NCBI GenBank assembly: GCA_016721385.1
Contig: JADKIE010000001.1
Span: 372,001 to 436,000 of the forward strand
Length of the DNA: 64,000 nt
Reading direction: 5' to 3'
Source of the DNA: Chitinophagaceae bacterium
Lineage (GTDB): Bacteria > Bacteroidota > Bacteroidia > Chitinophagales > Chitinophagaceae
This document shows positions 53,271 through 62,371 of this stretch, in pieces. Position 1 is the first letter of the stretch; every line of letters begins with the position of its first letter. Under the pieces are notes generated by a model that saw only the letters and a list, made by a program, of their open reading frames with translations, was not told where the DNA came from and did not search any database. A program made the position numbers and the translations under genes.

Positions 53271-56014
53271 CTAAATACTAAAAGCAGTATCTACAATTTG
53301 AGCCTGCTCTTGCTGATGTATTTTTGAATAACCAGTAGCTGTTGCAGCACTTGCCTGCCGACTGATTATATAAAAATTAATGTTCTTTACATTCATTCTT
53401 AAAAAAGTTGCAGCCCCCATATTTAAAGGTTCTTCCTGCACCCAATACCAAATGGCTTTGCTGTATTTTTTATACAATTCATCTAACTGCTTTTGTGGTA
53501 ACGGATAAATTTGCTCAAGTCTTACAATAGCAACATCTGTTCTATTTTCTTTTTGCTGCCGTTCAGCCAAATCAAAATACATTTTGCCGGAACAGAATAA
53601 TACCTTTTTAACTTCTGCTGAATCATTTACAAAAATATCGTCTATCACTTCTCTAAAACCGCCTGTTAAAAATTCATCTTTGTGGCTATAACTACCTACA
53701 TGGCGCAGGTTTGCCTTTGGCGAAAAATTAATTAATGGTTTTCTAAAATTCCATATTAACTGCCTGCGTAACATATGGAAGAAATTCGCCGCAGTAGTAA
53801 TATTGGTTATTACAATATTTAACTCGCCACACATTTGTAAAAAACGCTCCATTCTGGCACTACTATGCTCCGGGCCTTGCCCTTCGTAACCATGCGGCAA
53901 TAATAACACCATGCCATTCATACGTTGCCACTTGGTTTCGGCTGTGGTAATAAACTGATCAACTATGGTTTGTGCACCATTACAAAAATCGCCAAACTGT
54001 GCCTCCCAAATAGTTAGTGCATTTGGGTTGGCCATGGCATAGCCATACTCAAAACCCAATACTGCATATTCACTTAACAGCGAATTAAAAACTCTAAATG
54101 GTTGTTGTGTATTGGTAAAGTGATTTAAGCGATTGTACCCCGAGTTGGTGTTTTCGTCGTATATAACCGCATGCCTGTGGCTAAATGTCCCTCTTTTAAC
54201 ATCTTGTCCGCTCATACGTACATCTTTGCCATCGGCAAGTAAACTTCCGTATGCCATCAACTCTCCTGTAGCCCAATCTATTTTACTTTCGTCGGTAAAT
54301 AATTTTATTTTATCCTGTATAAGTTTTTCTACTTTTCGTAATGGCTTAAACTCTGCCGGCCATTTCATTAATCCGTCAAACAATAAATTAAATTGTTCTT
54401 CGGAAATAGCAGTTGTAGGCGATGCTTCAAAATCGGCAGCAGTTGCCTTTCTAAGGCTTTTCCAAACCAATTCCGGCGGCTGGTATGTATATGGCAACGG
54501 GTGTTGCTTTACTTCATCTAATCTTTCCTGTAAATCGGCTAAAAATTTTTGCTCCATTTCTTTTGCAAGTTCTTTAGCATCAGGCTCACCGTTTTGAATC
54601 AGGTATTGTGTATATACTTCTCTGGGGTTAAGATGTTTATCAATTAAAGCATACAATTGTGGTTGGGTAAACTTAGGTTCATCGCCTTCGTTGTGCCCAT
54701 GTTTGCGATAGCAAACCATATCTATAAAAATATCGCTGTTAAACTCCTGACGGTAAAGGGTTGCTATTTCACTTGCTTTTACTACAGCTTCTGCATCATC
54801 ACCATTTACATGCAGCACAGGTGCTTGCACCATTGCAGCAACAGACGTACAATAAAAAGCACTTCGGGCATCATCAAAATCGGTGGTAAAACCAATTTGG
54901 TTATTGATAACAAAATGAATGGTGCCGCCTACGTAGTAACCTTTAAGGTCGCTCATTTGAAGTATTTCATACACTATTCCCTGCCCTGCAATAGAAGCAT
55001 CTCCATGTATTATGATAGGTAAAATTTTATCGTAATCGCTGTCGTACATAACATCGGCTTTACTACGGGAAAAGCCAAGTACCACAGGATCTACAGCTTC
55101 TAAATGCGAAGGATTGGGTGTAAGTTTTAAATTCATTTTACCACCATTGGCCGTTTCTACAACACTACTAAAGCCTAAATGATACTTAACATCGCCACTG
55201 CCCATTGTAGTATCGGGTGTACTGGTGCCTTCAAACTCGGTAAAAATTTGCTCGTATGTTTTACCCATAATATTGGCAAGTACATTTAAACGGCCTCTGT
55301 GTGCCATACCAATTACAACCTCTTGCACTTTGTTGGTTTGTGCAGTATTAATGATGGCATCTAAAGCTGCAATGGTTGTTTCGCCACCTTCCAGCGAAAA
55401 TCTTTTTTGTCCAACATATTTAGTGTGCAAAAATTTTTCGAACATTACCCCTTCGTTCAATTTTTGCAGTATGCTTCTTTTGTGGCAATGCAACAGGCTG
55501 CAGCATTGTTTTTCAATAGCATTGGTAAGCCAGTCAATTTTTTTTGATCACCAATATATTTGAATTCTACCCCTACATGGCCTGTGTAGCATTTTTTTAA
55601 ATGTGCAATAATATCTTTTAAAGTAGCATTACCCAAGCCTATTAAATTGCCGGCGAAAAATGTTTTATCTAAGTCTGCATCGGTAAAGCCAAAAAAACTT
55701 AAATCTAAATTTGCATGCCTGTCTTTACGTTTACGAATTGGATTGGTATCTGCTAATAAATGTCCTTTGTTTCTGTAACCCAAAATCAATCTATACACTT
55801 GTATTTCGCTCATCCAGTCGGTAGTGCGTAGTGAATTATCTGTTGCAGGCTGCAAACCGCCAACTGCCAACTGCTGATTACTCACTGCAAAATCAAATCC
55901 CTCAAAAAACTTTTTCATTTCGGGATCAACGCTGTTAGGGTCTTTTACAAAATCGTTGTATAAGCCTTCTATGTAAGACGGATGAGCATTGGTGATATAT
56001 TGAAAATCCTTCAT
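53271..56014 (-). CDS. sucA: 2-oxoglutarate dehydrogenase E1 component (one indel)
   Basis: The thiamine-dependent E1 of the 2-oxoglutarate dehydrogenase complex. It begins MKDFQYITNAHPSYIEGLYNDFVKDPNSVDPEMKKFFEGFDF, the E1 start typical of Bacteroidota. A missing C near 55490 breaks it after NNAAA; restored, it reads LLHCHKRSILQKLNEGVMFEKFLHTKYVGQKRFSLEGGET. Active-site segments are GMAHRGRLNVLANIMGK and HFVINNQIGFTTD. Length is about 914 residues. At residues about 43-65 a repeat-like segment replaces the usual linker. sucB is not in the window. Confidence 0.95.
55816..55884 (-). repeat. Repeat-derived in-frame insertion in sucA
   Basis: The segment encodes SNQQLAVGGLQPATDNSLRT. The QQLAVGG-L-QPATD pattern is the translation of a well-known Bacteroidota intergenic repeat (CAGTTGGCAGTTGG / GTAGTGCGTAGTG tracts), lying in the linker between the E1 N-terminal helix region and the core. 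Confidence 0.6.
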
Positions 56015-56036
56015 AAATAATGTAGAATATTATTTT

Positions 56037-56088
56037 GTACCAAGCATAAGTACTTCATTAAACTTTATTGGCGTCGCACTCTTGTACA
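56037..56088 (+). repeat. 52-bp dispersed element, copy E (upstream of sucA)
   Basis: It starts GTACCAAGCA as in copy C, ends GCACTCTTGTACA, and shares the following ACAT with copy A. It lies 22 bp before the sucA ATG. Confidence 0.8.
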
Positions 56089-56148
56089 ACATCAAATAAC
56101 TCAACATATAAAGCACTTACAAGTTTGTGAAGTGCAAATATCGGTTAA

Positions 56149-56643
56149 TTACGCATTACTATTTTCGGCAGTTTTCATTAGTTTGCCCAACAGCATTACC
56201 ACAATGCCGCTAAGTACTACATATCCTGCAAAATAATAAAAGCCGGGCTCTAAATTAGCTTTGGTACTTTCCATTGCTTTGGCACCTAAAAAAGCCACAA
56301 AAATGCTTATAGCAAAAACATCGGCCATGGCCCATTTGCTAATGGCGTTTACTATTTTGTATACTTTTTGGCTGGGATTTTTTACGGACAGCAGGTAAAA
56401 AATTAACCCCGATTTTACTAATGGAACTACAATTCCAAAGAAAAAAATAAGCAAAAAAGGCCAGTAATCATTTGATTGCCAAAGGCTTTTTAATGTAGTA
56501 AGCACACTTCTTTTTTCATCAAAAAGATTGAAGCTTATGATGGTGTGTATTGAAATATCAATATGCAACATATCTAAAACCCAGCCCAAACCCAATAAAA
56601 CCAAAGAAATTATATGCAATCCCAGCAAAACAAACCTGTTCAT
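56149..56643 (-). CDS. PqiA-family inner-membrane protein
   Basis: The 164-residue protein has four hydrophobic helices. The PqiA/PqiB-associated segment is FFGIVVPLVKSGLIFYLL, then KVYKIVNAISKWAMADVFAISIFVAFLGAKAM. It is a single PqiA domain, whereas E. coli PqiA has two. PqiA proteins take part in envelope lipid handling together with MCE proteins, but no MCE gene is nearby. It is divergent from rpsT. Confidence 0.85.
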   Translation of the reverse strand: MNRFVLLGLHIISLVLLGLGWVLDMLHIDISIHTIISFNLFDEKRSVLTTLKSLWQSNDYWPFLLIFFFGIVVPLVKSGLIFYLLSVKNPSQKVYKIVNAISKWAMADVFAISIFVAFLGAKAMESTKANLEPGFYYFAGYVVLSGIVVMLLGKLMKTAENSNA

Positions 56644-56729
56644 ATCCTTATTTTTACTGAAAATTAGCTATAAAGAGGCAATTTTAAAAAATTATCCAAT
56701 ATTAATTATTCATTTTTCATTTAAAATCC

Positions 56730-56737
56730 TATCTTTG
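56730..56737 (+). promoter_or_regulatory. -7 element of rpsT
   Basis: TATCTTTG (TAnnTTTG) with a leader of 20 bases to the ATG at 56758. Confidence 0.6.
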
Positions 56738-56757
56738 CAGCCCAAAAAATAGAATTA

Positions 56758-57012
56758 ATGGCAAACCATTCAGCAACGAAGAAAGATGTAAGACAAAGTG
56801 CAAAGCGCAACGAACGTAACCGTTATTACGGCAAAACTACCCGTAATGCAATACGTGATATTAAAGTTGCCGACAAAACTGTTGCAACCGAGCAATTACC
56901 TAAAGTATCATCTATGATTGATAAATTAGCAAAACGTGGCACTATCCATAAAAATAAAGCTGCTAATTTAAAGCGTAAACTGGCTAAAAGAGTAAATGCA
57001 TTAGCTAAATAA
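56758..57012 (+). CDS. rpsT: 30S ribosomal protein S20
   Basis: The 84-residue basic protein is MANHSATKKDVRQSAKRNERNRYYGKTTRNAIRDIK, ending HKNKAANLKRKLAKRVNALAK, the S20 signature. It binds 16S rRNA 5' domain helices. It has its own promoter and terminator. Confidence 0.98.
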   Translation: MANHSATKKDVRQSAKRNERNRYYGKTTRNAIRDIKVADKTVATEQLPKVSSMIDKLAKRGTIHKNKAANLKRKLAKRVNALAK

Positions 57013-57036
57013 TTAAAACACTACACAAACATAATT

Positions 57037-57070
57037 AAGCCCGTCAATATTGAAATTGACGGGCTTTTTG
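57037..57070 (+). terminator. Terminator of rpsT
   Basis: A 12-bp stem (AAGCCCGTCAAT / ATTGACGGGCTT) has a 6-base loop and is followed by TTTT. Confidence 0.85.
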
Positions 57071-57107
57071 TTGATAATTAATTAACTATTATGCAAGGGC
57101 TAAGTTG

Positions 57108-57115
57108 TAACTTTG
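57108..57115 (+). promoter_or_regulatory. -7 element of the secreted nuclease gene
   Basis: TAACTTTG (TAnnTTTG), 18 bases before the ATG at 57134. Confidence 0.55.
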
Positions 57116-57133
57116 CAGCCGTAAAATTCAAGC

Positions 57134-59931
57134 ATGAAAAAAATTTTTATTCTCTCTTTTCTTATTTTAAGTTTTGTTAGTAAAGCCCAAATAAGTATAA
57201 CGAACATCACTACTCCTTATACTCAAGATTTTAATACCCTTGCTACATCCGGCACTTCATCTTTACTACCAAATAGCTGGTTTTTTTAGAAGGAGGCTCC
57301 AATGCAAATACAACTTATGCTGCTGACAATGGTTCATTAAACGGCGGAAATACATTTAGCTATGGTACAGGTGTAAATACAGATCGGGCATTAGGAAGTC
57401 TTCGTTCTAGCAGCTTAAACTCAGTATTAGGTGTTCAGTTTCAAAATAATACTAGTACAACAATTACAGAACTGGTAATAAGTTACAATGGTGAACAATG
57501 GAGATTGGGGGCACAAAATAGATTAGATAGATTAGATTTTCAATATAGTACTAATGCCACTGCATTAAATAATGGTACGTGGATAGATGAAAATGCACTT
57601 GATTTTTCAACCCCCAATCAAACTGCAACTATTGGAGCCTTGGATGGAAACTCTGCCTCAAATAGAACATTTATAGGTTCAATAACAATTCCTTCTTTGT
57701 CTATTACACCCGGAACCACTTTTTGGTTAAGATGGCAAGATTTTGACCCGTCAGGTGCAGATGACGGTTTATCTATTGATGACTTTACGATTAATTTTAC
57801 GCAGATTATCTTACCTACATGTACCGAACCAACCACCCAACCTACCAACCTAACATTAACACCCACACAAACTGCTGTTACAGGTAATTTTGATGCCGCT
57901 GTACCTGCAGTTGATGGTTATTTAGTTGTAAGAAGCTTATCTTCTACCCTATCTTCTTTTCCTGTTGATGCACAAATATTCTGCTGGCAGGCTTTGGGTG
58001 GAGGTACCGTTGTTGCTAGTGATTTTTCTAGCTCTTTTTACCGATGTTGGGCTTACACCTAATACCAATTACTATTACTTTGTGTTTGCATACAACAGTG
58101 AGACTTGCAATGGTGGACCCAATTATTTAACTACTGTAAACCCGGCACCTACTGGTACAATCTACAACCACAACATTACCATTAGCTGCATGTGTGCAAC
58201 CGTCTGCTGCTCCATCATCTTTAACATTGTCTGCTTCTAATGCAAGCATTTCGGGTACATTTACACCTGAGGCTACTGCAAACAGATATTTAGTTGTTAT
58301 TAGCTTGAGTAACACACTTTCAGCAACACCTGCAGATGGAACAACATATACATCCGGCACTGCATTTGGCACAGGCACTGTGTTGTATTACGGACCATCT
58401 AATACTTTTAACGCAATTGGCCTTTCCTCCAATACACTTTATTATATTTATGTGTTTGCCGCCAATGGAGATTGTACCGGAGAACCCGATTACCTTAACA
58501 CCACATCTTTAGATGGTAATGCAACTACTTTAAATGGTACAGGTGTACCACCAACATATTACAATGGTACTACCGGCTTAACTTGCCAGCCATTAAAAAC
58601 GGCGTTAAAGAATATCATAAGTACAGGTACACAGGTACTAAGCTATACTCCTGGTTTGTGGAATTTGTATCCATATTCCGATAAAAGAAGAAATGATGCT
58701 AATACCGCCGATGTTGTTTGGGATATGTATAGCGATAACCCTACAGGAGCAGACCCTTACACTTTTACATTTGTAACTGACCAATGGCACTTACCTCAAT
58801 AGAAGGAGATTGTTACAACAGGGAGCACTCTACACCGCAAAGCTGGTTTAGCAGTGCATCTCCTATGGTATCCGATGCTCATCATATTTTTCCTACAGAT
58901 GGCAAAGTAAATGGTATGCGTAACAATTATCCTTATGGCGAAGTAACTTCTGCAACATTTACTTCATTAAATGGCGGAAAATTAGGAACCGGCATTAATA
59001 ATTTTGGATATACAAGTACTGTATTTGAACCCATAAACGAATATAAAGGTGATTTTGCCAGAGCTGCCTTATATATGGCTGTTAGGTACGAAGACCAAAT
59101 AATTAGCCAAAACTGGAGCAATAAAGGCAATGGCGATGATGTATTTTTAAGCACTGCCGATGAACCCATTGCTGCAACAAGACAATTACAAATTTATGAC
59201 GATTGGTTTATTAAGTTGTTATACAAATGGCACACTCAAGACCCTGTGAGCCAAAAAGAAATTGATAGAAATAATGTCATTTATGCTCAACTAATTACAG
59301 ACGGAGCATCTACAAAAAAACAGGGAAACAGAAATCCATTTATAGATCATCCTGAATTTGTTGCTGCCATTTGGGGCTCTTCTTGTTTATCTGTATTGCC
59401 TGTTACTATTATTGATTTTACTGCGCAAAAAAATAACAACGCCGCATTACTTAATTGGAAGTAGCAACAGAAACAGGCATTATGAAGTACGAAGTGGAAA
59501 GAAGTACGGATGGTATTGTTTTTGTAAAAATTGGAGAAGTTGTAAGCAAAGGTTTAGCCAATTATACTTTTAATGATAATAATTTGCCTGATGGAAAAAC
59601 TATTTATTACAGATTAAAAATTTTAGGGGCAGATGGTAAATATAAAAACAGTTCACTAGCAACGGTAAAAGGAAATATATCTAATGCATCCATCAACGTG
59701 TTTCCTAACCCGGCTAACGAAAAAATCACAATTAAGTTAGATAAAGCCATGGAAGCAAACGGATTAATTGTTATTTACGATATAGCCGGCAAGGCGTTGA
59801 TATTTCAAAACATTACTGCTTTGCAAACATCCATTTCTATAGCAACAAACCATTTAGCAAGTGGCAGATATTTTATTAAAATATCTGATAACAAAGAGGT
59901 AATAAATTCCAGCTTTTTAATAGCAAAATAA
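57134..59931 (+). CDS. Secreted endonuclease I with fibronectin-like repeats and type IX sorting domain (at least five indels)
   Basis: One long gene read in about six frames. It has a signal (MKKIFILSFLILSFVSKAQ), then a beta-rich N-terminal region (GVQFQNNTSTTITELVISYNGEQWRLG, IPSLSITPGTTFWLRWQDFDPSG). Fibronectin-like repeats start PTNLTLTPTQTAVTGNF and PSSLTLSASNASISGTF. The endonuclease I domain has EHSTPQSWFSSASPMVSDAHHIFPTDGKVNGMRNNYPYGEV, and the end has ASINVFPNPANEKITIKL and FIKISDNKEVINSSF (type A sorting). Breaks occur near 57285, 58000-58060, 58160-58190, 58790 and 59460, mostly in homopolymers. Restored length is about 930 residues. The enzyme should degrade extracellular DNA. 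The high indel count could also reflect some real decay. Confidence 0.85.
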
Positions 59932-59948
59932 ATTGTATGCTCATTTTT

Positions 59949-59986
59949 TAAATGCCTTAAAACAAAACTTTTAAGGCATTTTTTTT
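59949..59986 (+). terminator. Terminator of the nuclease gene
   Basis: A 12-bp stem (AATGCCTTAAAA / TTTTAAGGCATT) has a 6-base loop and is followed by TTTTTTT. Confidence 0.85.
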
Positions 59987-60020
59987 ATCCCTAACTTTCA
60001 ATTTTAAGTAATTATAAAAG

Positions 60021-60782
60021 ATGAATAAAACTATTTTAATAACAGGTGCTACATCTGGCATAGGCGAAGCTTGTGCTATAAAATTTGCTAAAGAAGGTTA
60101 TAGTATTATTATTACCGGCAGAAGAAAAGAAAGACTTGCTGCTTTAAAAAGCAAACTTGAAACTGAATATAATGTAAGCGTATTGCTACTTTGTTTTGAT
60201 GTACAAAATAAGGAAGAGGTGTTTACTAACATAAACGCTTTACCTAAAGAATGGCAAAAAATAGACATTTTACTTAATAATGCAGGGCTTGCCTTAGGTA
60301 GAGATAACTTTGAAGATGCCGATATTACCGATTGGGAAACCATGATAAATACGAATGTTACCGGTTTATTGTATGTAACCAAGGCAGTTTTACCATTATT
60401 AATAAATGAAAAAAAAGGACATATTATAAATATTGGCTCTACAGCTGCAAAAGAAGTTTATGAGAATGGCAATACATACTGTGCCAGTAAATATGCAGTA
60501 GATGCTTTAAGCAAGGCAATGCGTATAGATTTACTTAAGCATAATATAAAAGTAACTGCAGTGCATCCGGGTGCGGTGGAAACAGCATTTTCGTTGGTTA
60601 GATACAAAGGCGAACAAACGAAGGCAAGTGCCACCTATGAAGGCTACAAACCTTTGGCTGCAGAAGATGTTGCCGAAACCATATTTTATTGTGCTACTTT
60701 ACCTTCTCATGTATGTATCAACGATTTGGTAATAACATGTACAGAACAAGCCAGTAGCTTTTATTTCCATAAAAATCAATAA
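60021..60782 (+). CDS. SDR-family NAD(P)-dependent oxidoreductase
   Basis: The 253-residue protein has the Rossmann start TILITGATSGIGEACAIKFA (TGxxxGIG), NNAGLALG and the catalytic YCASKYAVDAL (YxxxK) with the preceding serine in NIGSTAAKE. The basic GRRKERL after beta-2 favours NADP(H). It resembles the YdfG/serine-dehydrogenase-like group, but the substrate is not determinable. Confidence 0.93.
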   Translation: MNKTILITGATSGIGEACAIKFAKEGYSIIITGRRKERLAALKSKLETEYNVSVLLLCFDVQNKEEVFTNINALPKEWQKIDILLNNAGLALGRDNFEDADITDWETMINTNVTGLLYVTKAVLPLLINEKKGHIINIGSTAAKEVYENGNTYCASKYAVDALSKAMRIDLLKHNIKVTAVHPGAVETAFSLVRYKGEQTKASATYEGYKPLAAEDVAETIFYCATLPSHVCINDLVITCTEQASSFYFHKNQ

Positions 60783-60944
60783 GTTAAGTGCAAATTTGTA
60801 CAAATAGAGGGCGATTTTATTTTCTTGGCACAATATTAGTATGTATAAAGCGTTAGTTCAATGATATTTAAATAGTTGGTAAAAGGCTTGCTATTATTAA
60901 ATAAATATCTTAGAATTGTACTAATATCCTTTATTAAAGAGCAA

Positions 60945-61418
60945 ATGAAAAACCAGCTACTTTCCATATTTTTAATCCTGTGCTTTTTTAGCATTACAAA
61001 AGTAAAGGCACAAGATGTAATCCGTCAGGCTCCATGTACCGAACAATCCATTTTACATCAGGCAGATAGTATAAAACAAGATTTAGCCAAACAAGGTTTT
61101 ATTTTAGTTAAAGAAGCTTCTATGAATATGGAAAGCGAGTACGAAATGCCTGTAATTGTTCCATTAACCGAAGGCAGTTGGTATCAATTTGTTTTTATTG
61201 GAGATATGTCCTCCAGGCTTTACGAAGTAAGAATGTTTGATTGGAACGAAAAGCAAGTAGTTTATCAAAAGAAGTATTGGGGAGATGTGGATGGAAATGT
61301 AATTAGCTACTCATATATACCTCGTTTTTCGGAATACCATATGATTAAGCCTGTGCAGGTAAATAAAAAGAAAAAGAATTTATGTGGCTATGTAATGCTG
61401 CTAAAAAAAGTTAAATAG
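60945..61418 (+). CDS. Exported hypothetical protein
   Basis: From MKNQLLSIFLILCFFSITKVKAQ, a signal peptide, the protein is about 157 residues. The mature chain has a helical stretch (QSILHQADSIKQDLAKQGFILVKEASMNM) and then alternating strands (YEMPVIVPLTEGSWYQFVFIGDMSSRLYEVRMFDWNEKQVVYQK). A longer start 23 codons upstream would hide the signal, so the inner ATG is preferred. I recognise no family. It probably sits in the periplasm. Confidence 0.75.
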   Translation: MKNQLLSIFLILCFFSITKVKAQDVIRQAPCTEQSILHQADSIKQDLAKQGFILVKEASMNMESEYEMPVIVPLTEGSWYQFVFIGDMSSRLYEVRMFDWNEKQVVYQKKYWGDVDGNVISYSYIPRFSEYHMIKPVQVNKKKKNLCGYVMLLKKVK

Positions 61419-61443
61419 TTTTGTTTTTGCTTGATAATAACTT

Positions 61444-61475
61444 AAAGCCTCAACTTTTGTTGAGGCTTTTCTTTT
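61444..61475. terminator. Bidirectional terminator between convergent genes
   Basis: An 11-bp stem (AAAGCCTCAAC / GTTGAGGCTTT) has a 4-base loop and T-rich flanks, between the exported hypothetical gene and the esterase gene. Confidence 0.8.
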
Positions 61476-61476
61476 T

Positions 61477-62289
61477 CTACTTACCGTTAAAATACTTACT
61501 AAAAAAGAATAGTTGATATTGCACAGCATTACTCCAATAATTCCAATTATGCTCTCCTTCCCTCTCAATATAATCATGTGCAATATGTAAAGCAACCAAT
61601 TTATTATGTAACCGCCTGTTTCCGTTAATAAAAATATCGTTTACTCCGCAATCTACTATTAATTTCAAGTTAGTATTTGGGTAGTTTTCTATAAGATTAA
61701 CAACAGTTAAATCGTGCCATTCTTTTGCATGTGTTAGTGTATCGCCAATTCGTTTTGTAATATCAAACCTGTTTTTACTTTCTTTTAAATCTACACCACC
61801 ACTCATAGATCCGGCTGCACCAAAAATATCCTGATGACGAAAAGCTAAAAACATGGCACCATGGCCGCCCATACTTAACCCGGTAATAGCCCTTTTTGAC
61901 TTATCGGGAATAGTTTTATACTTTTTGTCGATATAGCTTATTACTTCGGTTGCTACATGTGTTTCATATTTGTACGTACTATCTATCGGGCTGTCAAAAT
62001 ACCAACTGCTAAAAGCACCATCGGGGCAAACAATAAGCATATTAAAATCATCTGCATATTTTTTTAGTTGAGGCACTTTAGTAATCCAATTACTAAAATC
62101 GCCACTATAGCCATGCAATAAATAAACAACCGGAAAGTACTTTTTCTTTTTGTAACCACCCGGTTTTATAACTACACATTTAATTTCTTTATGCATAGAT
62201 TGGCTGTAAATAAAAACAGTATCTACTTTAGCGGCAAAAGTGCAAACAGTAATACAAAACAACAGAAAGAAAATAACTGATTTTTTCAT
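61477..62289 (-). CDS. Exported alpha/beta-hydrolase esterase (esterase D / FrmB-like)
   Basis: The 270-residue protein from MKKSVIFFLLFCITVCTFAAKVD has a signal peptide. Family features are KKKKYFPVVYLLHGYSGDFSNW, then ITGLSMGGHGAMFLAFRHQDIFGAAGSMSGG with the nucleophilic serine, VDCGVNDIFINGNRRLH with the acid, and EGEHNWNYWSNAVQYQL with the catalytic histidine. It resembles S-formylglutathione-hydrolase-like and acetyl-xylan / feruloyl-esterase-type enzymes. The substrate is unknown; it is exported, so extracellular ester cleavage is likely. Confidence 0.88.
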   Translation of the reverse strand: MKKSVIFFLLFCITVCTFAAKVDTVFIYSQSMHKEIKCVVIKPGGYKKKKYFPVVYLLHGYSGDFSNWITKVPQLKKYADDFNMLIVCPDGAFSSWYFDSPIDSTYKYETHVATEVISYIDKKYKTIPDKSKRAITGLSMGGHGAMFLAFRHQDIFGAAGSMSGGVDLKESKNRFDITKRIGDTLTHAKEWHDLTVVNLIENYPNTNLKLIVDCGVNDIFINGNRRLHNKLVALHIAHDYIEREGEHNWNYWSNAVQYQLFFFSKYFNGK

Positions 62290-62317
62290 ACAATTAAATA
62301 TACTAAATAGGAACAAA

Positions 62318-62348
62318 AAAGTCTCCCAGAAATTTCGGGAGACTATAA
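62318..62348 (-). terminator. Terminator of the M1 aminopeptidase gene
   Basis: The stem GTCTCCC / GGGAGAC with a 9-base loop is followed on the minus strand by a T run (ACTTTTTTG). Confidence 0.75.
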
Positions 62349-62371
62349 TTAATAAAAAAATCTACTAACAA

